From Bacteroidaceae bacterium (lineage in GTDB: Bacteria; Bacteroidota; Bacteroidia; Bacteroidales; Bacteroidaceae): 64,000 bases of DNA. Position numbers and translations under genes: made by a program. A model generated the notes under the pieces. It had not been told where the DNA came from. It ran no database searches and saw nothing but the letters and a program-made list of their open reading frames with translations. The DNA lies in NCBI GenBank assembly GCA_017469925.1, contig JAFUFK010000001.1, positions 40,229 to 104,228 of the forward strand, given 5' to 3'. Below are positions 16,484 to 25,200 of the stretch, one piece after another (position 1 is the stretch's first letter; the number at the start of each line of letters is the position of its first letter).

Positions 16484-17397
16484 CAGAACATCTTCTCGGG
16501 ATACTGGCCGTCTTGGTGCAGCTTAGCCAGTTTCTCTACTACGCCGGGACGGTCCTCGGGATACGTCACGCCGAACCACTTCGAGGTGGTGTCCAGCACT
16601 TCGCACGTGGCCTCGCCCGTCTTGATAAGGTGGTCCACCATCAGGGGGATGAAGAACTCAGCCTTCAGGTTCTCGATGTTCTTCGGGTCGCTGAGGAACT
16701 GCTTGAAGTACTCCTCGCTGTGCTCGAAGTAGTCGGGCGTGAAGCCCCAGAAGTTCATCGATACAGGCGTCGTGTCGGGGATGCTGACCCACTCTTCGTT
16801 CTCGTCCAGATACTGCACGGTACCCTGGCGGCGCTCAATCTTCGTGCGCTCCACCACGCCCGTCAGCAGGTGCGTCTGTTCGTCGTTCTCGCAGATGCCA
16901 CGGCTCACGGTGCCGCTGTCGGAGAGGGTGTTATCTACGCGGAAACCGACCATGGCATACCGGCCCTTCGAACCCTCGGGCAGTTCGGAGAGGAACTTAC
17001 CCATTACGCGGAAGGCATCGCGGTCGTAGAAGTCGTCGCAGTTCAGCACGGCAAAGGGCTCGCGGATGACGTCCTTACCCATCAGCACGGCGTGGTTCGT
17101 ACCCCAGGGCTTGATGCGGCCTTCGGGCACCTTGAAGCCCTCGGGCAGTGCGTCCAACGACTGGAAGCACAACTCGCAAGGCACGTGACCCTCGTACTTC
17201 GCGAGAATCTGGGTGCGGAACTGCTCTTCGAAGTCGCGGCGGATTACCCATACAATCTTGCCGAATCCGGCCTGGATGGCGTCGTAGATGCTGTAGTCCA
17301 TGATAGTCTCACCGTGGGGGCCCAGTCCGTCCAACTGCTTCAGACCTCCGTAGCGGCTGCCCATACCGGCTGCCAAAAGGAACAATGTAGGTTTCAT
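16483..17397 (-). CDS. Sugar-nucleotide-type nucleotidyltransferase
   Basis: A 304-residue protein with a nucleotidyltransferase Rossmann core. The N-terminal motif LAAGMGSRYGGLKQ matches the GxGxRxxxxK nucleotide-binding loop, and LNCDDFYDRDAF provides the metal-binding Asp. It resembles proteins annotated in Bacteroidales as NTP transferase domain proteins, possibly acting on sugar phosphates; the substrate cannot be read. Start MKPTLFLLAAG was chosen because the core begins there. It is the first gene of the operon with ABC-F and M13 peptidase, with a full promoter at 17438-17469. Confidence 0.82.
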   Translation of the reverse strand: MKPTLFLLAAGMGSRYGGLKQLDGLGPHGETIMDYSIYDAIQAGFGKIVWVIRRDFEEQFRTQILAKYEGHVPCELCFQSLDALPEGFKVPEGRIKPWGTNHAVLMGKDVIREPFAVLNCDDFYDRDAFRVMGKFLSELPEGSKGRYAMVGFRVDNTLSDSGTVSRGICENDEQTHLLTGVVERTKIERRQGTVQYLDENEEWVSIPDTTPVSMNFWGFTPDYFEHSEEYFKQFLSDPKNIENLKAEFFIPLMVDHLIKTGEATCEVLDTTSKWFGVTYPEDRPGVVEKLAKLHQDGQYPEKMF

Positions 17398-17437
17398 AAC
17401 GTTTAAGGTTTTTTGATGTTTGTAGGTTAACTGCACG

Positions 17438-17469
17438 CAAAGATACGATAAAGTGAGTAATAAAACAAA
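17438..17469 (-). promoter_or_regulatory. Promoter for the nucleotidyltransferase operon
   Basis: On the minus strand TTTG (17466-17469), a 20-bp spacer, then TATCTTTG (17438-17445). The predicted transcript start is about 35 bp before the ATG. Confidence 0.8.
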
Positions 17470-17557
17470 TTTTATTTGCGATATTCTGCGGGTGATAGGT
17501 GACGAGGGTAGAAGAACGGCCGATTCTCGCAGAAATGTAATGCACTGATTTTCAGAA

Positions 17558-17581
17558 GGAAACGAAGCGTTTTTCGTTTCC
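17558..17581. terminator. Possible terminator hairpin
   Basis: A perfect 9-bp stem GGAAACGAA/TTCGTTTCC with a 6-nt loop, in the 380-bp gap downstream of the helicase gene. The T-run after it is weak, so termination is uncertain. Confidence 0.4.
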
Positions 17582-17598
17582 TCTCGAAGGGGTGTTTT

Positions 17599-17713
17599 TA
17601 TGTTAAGTTAACCTACGTCCGTAAGTTATGTTAATCTGTGGCCCTAAGTTGAGTTAACCTAAGCCCGTAAGTTAAGTTTACCTGTGGCGATAAGTTATAT
17701 TAACCTCTGGCGA
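17599..17713. repeat. 23-bp tandem repeat array, locus 1 (5 units)
   Basis: Five consecutive 23-bp units at 17599, 17622, 17645, 17668 and 17691. Typical unit: TAAGTTATGTTAA followed by CCTGTGGCGA. It has an exact 23-bp period with no spacers. It lies in the gap between the helicase and nucleotidyltransferase genes, which otherwise holds only a promoter, a hairpin and one short palindromic element. Confidence 0.9.
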
Positions 17714-17721
17714 CAGGCTTC

Positions 17722-17743
17722 GAGCCCCTCCGCGAGAGGTCGG
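17722..17743. repeat. Half palindromic element downstream of the helicase
   Basis: CCCCTCCGCGAGAGGTCGG, closely matching (in reverse complement) the half element inside the helicase gene at 19345-19376. Confidence 0.6.
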
Positions 17744-17778
17744 AAAATGGCAGGGCAGGGGGCGGATTTTCCTCGCCC

Positions 17779-19635
17779 TTACAGCCCCTCGATGTACTCG
17801 AGCAGGCGGCGGTAGAAGGGGTGGTGGGCCAGTGTGGCGGCGTGGCCGATGATGATGAGTTTCATGCGGGCGCGGGTCATGGCCACGTTCATGCGACGGA
17901 GGTCGCTGAGGAATCCTATCTGGCCGTGTTCGTTGCTGCGCACGAGGGAGATGAGTACGATGTCGCGTTCCTGTCCCTGGAAGCCATCGACCGTGTTGAC
18001 GCTGATGGCGTGGCGCAGGGGGCGCAGGGCCTCGCTCCCCTTGAGCAGCGAGCGCAGGTACTGGGCCTGGAGGCGGTAGGGGGTGATGACGGCGACGTCG
18101 AGCCGTTCGGAGAGGAAGCGTTCGTGACCAATCTTCCCGACGTAGGCCTCGAGGGTCTGGAGGGTGAGCTGGGCCTCCTCGCGGTTGATGCGGCCGTGGG
18201 TGGTGCCGACGAAGGCTTCGGGCGAGGGACTATCGACCCAGAGGATGGGGCGGTCGAGTTCCAGGATGGAGCGGTGGCGCACGCTGGGGTGGGCCTGCAT
18301 CTGGCCGTGGTAGAACTCCTGGGAGGAGAATTGCATGATTTGTTCGTGCATGCGGTATTGCACCTGGAGCAGGGTGACCACCGAGGGCTGGTTGCGAACG
18401 ATGCGTTCCATCAGCGTCACTCCGAGTCCGCCCTGTTGGGCTTCGTAGCACTTGACGGTGGGCGGCAGCTGCTGGTGGTCGCCGGCCAGTATGACGCGTC
18501 CCGCGCGGCGGATGGCTATCCAGCAGGCGGGCTCGAGGGCTTGGGCGGCTTCGTCGATGAAGAGGGTGGAGAAGTGTTGGCCGACGAGCAGGCGGTGGCC
18601 GGCGCCGACGAGAGTGCAGGCCACGACACGTGCCTCGGCGAAGAGGGCCGAGTGGATGCGCATCTCCAGTTCCGCAGCGCGCTCGCGCAGGCGGGCCATC
18701 TTCTGGTGGGTGGACTCTCCTCGCTGGCGCTGCTCGCGCATCTGGCGCAGGGTCTTGCGCACGGCCCATAGTTCGGGGTAGTCGGGGTGGTCGGCGAAGC
18801 GACGTTCGTAGGTGAAGGAGAGCATCTTGTCGTTGACGCGTGTGGGATTGCCGATGCGCAGCACGGGGATGCCATGGTCGGTGAGTTGCTCGCTAATCCA
18901 ATCGACGGCCATGTTGCTCTGGGCGCAGACGAGGACTTGGGTCTCGCGGCGCAGGGTCTCGTAGATGGCCTCGACGAGGGTGGTCGTCTTGCCCGTGCCA
19001 GGGGGGCCGTGGACGATGGCGACGTCCTTGGCGCGGAGTACCTGGTTGACAGCCTCTTGCTGGGCCTCGTTGAGCCAGGGGAAGGGCAGGGGGCGGAAGG
19101 TGAAGTGCTGGGGCTTGAGTTGGCCTGCAAAGAGGTCGCGCAGGTAGGCCAGGCGGTCTCCCTTGGCCTTCAGGACTTCGTCGAGGGCTGCGAACATGGC
19201 GCGGAAGGAGGTCTCGTCGAAGTAGAGCTGGATGCCCAGCGACGTGGCGTTCTGGATGTCGATGAGGGCCTGCGACGAGGGCAGGACGACGACCATGCGC
19301 TCGCCATCGACGTAGGATACGCTGCAGACGTGGGGCATGGGGGCGGACCCTCCGACCTCTCCCGCGGAGGGGGCTGTGAAGAAGACGATGGGACGGCCGT
19401 ACTCGAACTGGTGGTCGATGTCCTGGGGCTCGGTCTGGGTTATCTCTACGACCAGTTGGTTGAGCGAATTGTGGTAGCTGCGCCCCACGGCGACGGGCCA
19501 CCAGCAGATGCCGCGGCGCACCTTGCGCTCGAGGCTCATCTGGCGGCTTGCGAGGTTGTACTCTTCGCGTTCGGCATCGTGCTCTATTTGCAGGAGCGAC
19601 CGCAGGCGCTGGAGGGGGAGTAGGGGGCTTTCCAA
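17779..19635 (-). CDS. Superfamily 1 DNA/RNA helicase (IGHMBP2/UPF1-like)
   Basis: A 618-residue helicase. Walker A GPPGTGKTTT is at about residues 210-219, the DEAA box (FIDEAAQALEP) at about 362, motif III GDHQQLPPT, the QYRMH motif, and the C-terminal VNTVDGFQGQERD and AMTRAR motifs. An N-terminal beta-barrel region as in IGHMBP2-type proteins precedes it. The start appears to be TTG at 19635: the first in-frame ATG would delete 32 conserved residues and no upstream ATG exists. A half palindromic element adds about 10 residues (TAPSAGEVGGSAP) near residue 88. The role is probably RNA/DNA unwinding or repair; the exact function is not known. Confidence 0.9.
   Translation of the reverse strand: MESPLLPLQRLRSLLQIEHDAEREEYNLASRQMSLERKVRRGICWWPVAVGRSYHNSLNQLVVEITQTEPQDIDHQFEYGRPIVFFTAPSAGEVGGSAPMPHVCSVSYVDGERMVVVLPSSQALIDIQNATSLGIQLYFDETSFRAMFAALDEVLKAKGDRLAYLRDLFAGQLKPQHFTFRPLPFPWLNEAQQEAVNQVLRAKDVAIVHGPPGTGKTTTLVEAIYETLRRETQVLVCAQSNMAVDWISEQLTDHGIPVLRIGNPTRVNDKMLSFTYERRFADHPDYPELWAVRKTLRQMREQRQRGESTHQKMARLRERAAELEMRIHSALFAEARVVACTLVGAGHRLLVGQHFSTLFIDEAAQALEPACWIAIRRAGRVILAGDHQQLPPTVKCYEAQQGGLGVTLMERIVRNQPSVVTLLQVQYRMHEQIMQFSSQEFYHGQMQAHPSVRHRSILELDRPILWVDSPSPEAFVGTTHGRINREEAQLTLQTLEAYVGKIGHERFLSERLDVAVITPYRLQAQYLRSLLKGSEALRPLRHAISVNTVDGFQGQERDIVLISLVRSNEHGQIGFLSDLRRMNVAMTRARMKLIIIGHAATLAHHPFYRRLLEYIEGL
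19345..19376. repeat. Half palindromic element inside the helicase gene
   Basis: GACCCTCCGACCTCTCCCGC followed by GGAGGGGGCTG. Read in frame as TAPSAGEVGGSAP. Confidence 0.75.
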
Positions 19636-19651
19636 GGTTGGTGATTGAGGA

Positions 19652-22285
19652 TTAGAACGGATAGCCGACGGCCAGGTGGAAACCGAGGGAGTCCCAGAAG
19701 CGGGTCATGTTGTAGTAGCCGCTCTTGCCTGTGTCGTAGGGGGCGTGGAGGCCGACGCCTACGTCGAAGCGGATGACGAGGAAGTCGAGGTCGTAGCGCA
19801 GGCCGAAGCCGGTGCCGAGGGCTATCTCGCGCCCCAGGCGGCTGAGGCTGATGTTGCCGCCGGGTCGGTCGGGGTCGGCCTTCATGAGCCAGACGTTGCC
19901 AGCATCGACGAAGAGTGCGCCGCCCAGGTTGCTGACGAGCGGGAAACGGTATTCGAGGTTTGCCTCGAGCTTGAGGTCGCCCATCTCGTCGATGTAGCTG
20001 TAGCCCGAGTGAGCAGGATGGTAGCTGCCGGGACCGATGCTGCGCACGCCGAAGGCGCGGATGGAGTTGGCTCCGCCGACGACGAAGAGGTCGCTGTAGG
20101 GGGCGATGGACGAGTTGCCGTAGCTATAGACCATGCCGGCGAAGACGCGGCCGGCCAGGTAGGTGCGCGTCTGGCGGATGCGGTACTTCTGGGTGAACTC
20201 GGCCGTCAGCTTGACGAACTGGGCGAAGGGTACGCCGAAGAGGTTCTTGTCCTGCCGCGAGAAGGGCTTGCCGCCCATCCGGTAGCCGAGACTGGTCAGG
20301 TTGCCTGCCTCCTTGACGGAGAGGGTCAGCCGCCGCTGGTGGTAGCGGCTGCGCGGGTTGGTCATCGTGAAGGTGTATTGGGCTGAGGGCACAAACTGGT
20401 TGCGCAGCGAGGCATAGAGGGCCTGGTTGTTCTGGATGATGCTGTCGAACTTGGCCGTCGTGTGGAGTTGCTTTTCGTAGTCGAGGCGGAAGGGCACTAT
20501 CTCGTGGAGGAAACGGGCCTGCCGCTGGTAGGTGTAGGCCACGCGGGCACCGAAGGATACGCGCGAGAAGTAGCCCGAACGATTGAGCCAGTCGGCACTG
20601 ATTTTGTACGTCGTCGTGGCCTTGGCGCGGCGGTTGAAGCGCTGGCCGAGACCGAGCAGGAGCAGGCGCGGATAGACGAGGTTGAGCGAGGTGCCCCACT
20701 CCCAGGAGTTCATGAGCGAGTGGTGGCCCTTCATCTGGGCACCGGTCATCCATTCGTACGAACCGTAGGCGTCGAAACTGAGCGTCTCGGCTCCGCGGAA
20801 TACGTTTTGCTTCGACATGGAGAAACTGACTCCGGGGCCTACGAGTCCGTTGCTCTTGGTGGCGATGTTGCCTTTGAACTCGGCATCGTAGGGTTTGTCG
20901 AGGCGCAGGGTGATTTCGGTGTCCAGCGTATCGCAGGTAGCCGTGGTGTCGCGCGGGGTCAGCCGTACGTTGGTCTGCGAGAAGATGCCCATCGAGGTCA
21001 GGTTGGTCTGCATGGCCTCTTGGGCCGAGAGGCTGTAGAGGTCGCCCATGCGGTAGGGAATGTAGCGGCGGATGGCTCCCAACTTCAGGGGTGGGCGCCC
21101 GGGCTTTCCGCTGTAGGCCATCAGCACGGAGCCGCGTCGGCGTGGGCGCTCGGTCGGGGAGAGGCCGCGCTGCTTCTGGTAGCGGGCGATGGCCTTGCGC
21201 ATGCTGCGGCTCATCTTCTCGGGACGGCGCAGGGTATCGACCAGTTCCTGGGCGCCGTACTCATAGACGTTGATGCGGGTGCGGCCCATGTAGTATTGGT
21301 GCTGTGCCTCGAGGGGGAACTCGGGAGAGGGTACGACCTGCAACTGGACGTGGAGCGGACGGGCCACCGTGTCAGCGCGATAGACGATGTATTCGGGACG
21401 GAAGTAGTAGAAGCCCTGGTTGCGCAGAATGGTGCTCAGGCGGGTGCGCTCCTCGTCGAGGTTGGGCACGCTGAAGGGGTCGCCCTTATGGAGCATGGTC
21501 TGCCGCATTGAGCCCTGAATCAGCGAGTCGGCCACCAGGGGGAAGCCGAGGTAGGCGATGGAGTCGATGTGGAAGAGTGGGCCAGGGTGAATCTCGTACG
21601 AGACCTTGGCCTTCTTAGGATTGCGCTGGGGCACCTCCTCGAAGCCTGTCTGGCCACGGAAGTAGCCGTAGTTGCGCAGGGTGTTCTGGGCCACCTGGGC
21701 ACGGATGCGCGGGTTGACGGTGGTCATGTAGATGGGCGAGGCGGCGAAGGTGTTGAACATCCACTTGCCAAAGCGCTTCTCGCTATAGACATATTTGTTA
21801 TAGGCCCACAGACCTACGGCCAGTGGCTGGCGGTAGTAGGACGAACCCATCAGCGAGTTGTTGGGAGCATAGGCCAGCACACCCTCGACCTCACTCTTGG
21901 CCGTGGCGTAGGCTTCCTTGTCGCGCTTCGAAACGTACCGGACGGAGTCGCGCTGCTGCCGGGTAAGGTTCTGGCTTTGCAGGGCCTCCAGCGCTTCGCG
22001 TGCCGAGGCGTCGCCTGTGAGCAGTCCCGAGACGGTGTTGTAGGCATTGCCAAGGGCCGTGATGACACCCGTCGTGTCGTTCGCGGCCTTCTGATTCTTC
22101 GGTGCCCGGTCGTAGGCCACTTCCTTAATACCGACGTAGAGGGTCTCGTCCTCGGCCAGGTTCTTGGTCTCGGAACAAGAACACAGGAGCAAAAGAAAGA
22201 GAAGAAGACTCACCCCCAACCCCTCTCTGTGAGCGAGGGGAGAGGTTACGTTCTTGATGTGTCCTATGTCGTTATGTTTTTTCAT
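19652..22285 (-). CDS. TamA/BamA-family outer-membrane protein (lipoprotein form)
   Basis: An 877-residue outer-membrane assembly protein. A lipoprotein signal (lipobox LLCSC) is followed by POTRA-like domains (about 45-420) and a C-terminal 16-strand surface-antigen/BamA-type barrel (about 480-877, ending in an aromatic-rich strand HLAVGYPF). In Bacteroidota such lipidated TamA-like proteins sit next to TamB, as here: the tamB gene ends 12 bp upstream. Together they are thought to span the periplasm and move proteins or lipids to the outer membrane. The N-terminal stretch VTSPLAHREGLGVS comes from a palindromic element inserted between the start codon and the signal peptide's hydrophobic core. 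Confidence 0.88.
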   Translation of the reverse strand: MKKHNDIGHIKNVTSPLAHREGLGVSLLLFLLLLCSCSETKNLAEDETLYVGIKEVAYDRAPKNQKAANDTTGVITALGNAYNTVSGLLTGDASAREALEALQSQNLTRQQRDSVRYVSKRDKEAYATAKSEVEGVLAYAPNNSLMGSSYYRQPLAVGLWAYNKYVYSEKRFGKWMFNTFAASPIYMTTVNPRIRAQVAQNTLRNYGYFRGQTGFEEVPQRNPKKAKVSYEIHPGPLFHIDSIAYLGFPLVADSLIQGSMRQTMLHKGDPFSVPNLDEERTRLSTILRNQGFYYFRPEYIVYRADTVARPLHVQLQVVPSPEFPLEAQHQYYMGRTRINVYEYGAQELVDTLRRPEKMSRSMRKAIARYQKQRGLSPTERPRRRGSVLMAYSGKPGRPPLKLGAIRRYIPYRMGDLYSLSAQEAMQTNLTSMGIFSQTNVRLTPRDTTATCDTLDTEITLRLDKPYDAEFKGNIATKSNGLVGPGVSFSMSKQNVFRGAETLSFDAYGSYEWMTGAQMKGHHSLMNSWEWGTSLNLVYPRLLLLGLGQRFNRRAKATTTYKISADWLNRSGYFSRVSFGARVAYTYQRQARFLHEIVPFRLDYEKQLHTTAKFDSIIQNNQALYASLRNQFVPSAQYTFTMTNPRSRYHQRRLTLSVKEAGNLTSLGYRMGGKPFSRQDKNLFGVPFAQFVKLTAEFTQKYRIRQTRTYLAGRVFAGMVYSYGNSSIAPYSDLFVVGGANSIRAFGVRSIGPGSYHPAHSGYSYIDEMGDLKLEANLEYRFPLVSNLGGALFVDAGNVWLMKADPDRPGGNISLSRLGREIALGTGFGLRYDLDFLVIRFDVGVGLHAPYDTGKSGYYNMTRFWDSLGFHLAVGYPF
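22209..22248. repeat. Palindromic element inside the tamA-like signal sequence
   Basis: ACCCCCAACCCCTCTCTGTG followed by AGCGAGGGGAGAGGTTAC, a hairpin-forming member of the dispersed element family. Translated as TSPLAHREGLGV. Confidence 0.8.
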
Positions 22286-22297
22286 TTCTTCTAGTAT

Positions 22298-25200
22298 TTA
22301 CTCCCCTCCATTCAGGGAGGGGGCGGGGGTGGGTTTGTTCTTCTTAAATATAAACAACTCACCAAGGCGGGTGCTCTTCTTGCGCAGGACGATACCCGCA
22401 CCCATCTCCGTCACTTCGCCCTCGAGCAACGACTCTGTGTTGCGGTCGTAATAGACTCGGACGTAGCGGGTGGCGCTCTTGTCGAGGCGGTACTCGATGG
22501 AGATGTTGTTGATGATGCTCTGTCCCGTGTTCTGTGCCTCGCTGCCCGAACTGACCTTGCCGCCGATGATGAGGCTGATGCGGTTGCCCCAGAAGCGTTT
22601 GGCAAAACTGAAGCTGTAGTCGGTCTGCGTGGCGCCCGTGGCCGTGTTGGTGTTATCGACGCCGAAGTTGAGGTCGATGGTGCTGAGGGCACGGTTCGAG
22701 ATTGCGGCAATCTGGGTTTGGAGGAACGAGTTCAGGGCATTGGTGGCGCTGAATCCACTCGTGCCGTTGCCGCCCTCGGTAAGGTACATGCCTGTGGCCA
22801 GCATGGTCACGGCCACCTTGCCGCGTTCTTCGGGACTCATGGAGGCCAATTGGTTCGAGATAGTCATGTCGGAGGGGGCCTCGAGGGTGAACTCCAGTCC
22901 CATGTTCTCGAGCGTCTGAGATACGGCCAGACCGACGTCGAAGTTGACGCTCCGTGGCACGTTGTCCTCATAGACGGTGGTCTTGACGCGCTCGCTGGCC
23001 GAGATGTTGAGCTTGGGATTCGAGATGTCGCCCGTAAACTCGACGTAACTGCCGTTCTGGATGGCAAAGTTCTTCAGGGCAACGACCATCAGCGAGTAGT
23101 TCATCAAGCCACTGACGATGGTGTATCGGCCATAGAGCTTCAGACCGTCCTGTGTCGTGTAGGTCATCGTCAGGTCGCCGCCACCCTCCAGTTCTATATG
23201 GTTCGTGCCGTCGGTGCTCAACAGACAGTGGACCTGGGCCGCCTGCTCGATACCGATGTCCATGAGCATGTCGATGTTCTGGGGCGAAGTCTTGACAACC
23301 TCTACGGCCGTGGTGTCGGAGAAATCGACGAAGGTCACGAGCTCGGCCAGATGGTCCTCGGCACTGAGGGGCGAGTCGGTGAGGACATAGGTCACGTCGG
23401 TGTCGCCAAGCACGTCGAGTTTGCCGCGCAGTATGAGGTCGTTGAGTGTGCCCGTGAGTCGTGCGCCCAGGTTGACATAGACTTTTCCATAGGCAACGGC
23501 CTTCTGGTTCTTCGGGGCATTGATGAGCTCGAAGTCGCGTGCCGACAGACTGAGGTTGAGGGCTATGCGGTCGGTGTTGCGGAAGTTGATGGTGCCGTCG
23601 AGTACCAGCGGATTGCGCCCTGTGGAGTAGGCCTCGATGCGGTTCAGGTCGAGATTGCTCTGGCGGATGGCGATGGTGTCGTCGGGGAAGCGTAGGTGCA
23701 GACTATACATCTCGCTGTTGAGGTACATCGAGTCGGTGGCGATGGTTCCGTTGAGGATGGGTTTCGAGACACTGCCCGTTACGTCCAACTCGCCAGTTAC
23801 GTAACCGTCGAGATAGGCCATTTGGTCGGGGATGAAGCCATTGGCCAACTCCAGAGGCAAGCGCTGTAGGGTGGCTTGTGCATCGATGGTGCCTTCGCCC
23901 TCGGGGTTGTAGGTGCCCGTGAGCAACATCACTTCACGATTGTTCTGACTGACGATTCCATCGACGTAGTGCGTGCCGTCGCTGTTGGGCAGATAGACGG
24001 CGTTCAGCCCGACATTGCCCATTCGGGCTCCTTCGTATGCCAGGTCGCGCACGTTGGCATCGACGAGGACGCTCATCGACTTTTCGTCCTGCACAAGGTG
24101 GAAGTCGCCGGCCAGCAGCCCCTCGATGTTTGGCATATAGGGCAGAATGGCAGAGAGCTCGCCCATGTTGAAGTCGTGGATGGAGAGCGTGATGTCCTGC
24201 AAGGCCTCTTCGTTGGGTATGGAGTAGAGCTTGAATCCCGTACCATCGTCGGCCAGCAGGTCAACGTCGGCCTCGATATGCTTGTCGTCGTGGAGCAGGA
24301 TGTAGTTATCCTTGTTAAGTGTGAAGTTGCGATAGGCAATGACGGGATTCAGCGGGTGCAGGTGTACGCGATAGCCGTCGTCTTCGATGATGAGTTGTGT
24401 GCCGATGTCAACACCCTTCTTGCCCTTGGCATCGTAGAATTGGATGGCTGCGTCGGCACCCGTTGGCGTCAGTTCGGCAGCAAGGTTCGACTCGAAGACC
24501 ACCTGTTTGTTGCGAGGTCCGTTCTTTACGCGGGCACCGAGTCGTACGACATTCGTGGTGTCCTGATAGACGTGCCACGAAATGGTGTCGAGCAGGATGG
24601 CACCAGTATTCAGGGCATGCAGATAGCCGTCGCCATTGATGCCCACCGTCGGGTCGCAGTCGAGATTAAGTCGCAGACGGTCGTAGGTGTAGCCCATGGT
24701 CTTGATAATCTGGGCCACGGTGTTGTCTGGCCCACTCTTTAGGCGCATGCTGAACTGGGGCAACAGGCTCTTCAGGGTATCCTGGTCGATGGCGTGTGCA
24801 GCGAACTGCCGTTGGGTTTCGTCGTAGAACTGGTTGAACTTTTTCATCAGTTCCTCCACACCCTCGTGCGATGCGGCTTGCAGGTCGAAGTCGCCCGACG
24901 TGATGTCGGCATGCAACGTGTCGGGGGCAAGGAGCACGGCAAGGTCGATGTCGGAGGGGTAGAAGGTACCCTCCTCCACGTCGAGTTGTATGGCCTTGAT
25001 GGTGCCGCGTGCCTCGTGGGTGTCGCGCAGGTTGGTGTTGCCGTCGATTTGCGTGTTCATGGCAATGCGCATAGGCTTGCTGGTAATGCCAAGAGCTTGC
25101 AGGTCGATGCGGCTTAGGGCGAGGTTGAAGTCGGCATAGGTCAGTTTCTTGTCTAGCCGCACGTTAGCACAGGCATCGGCTACGAGGATGTCGTTGTTGC

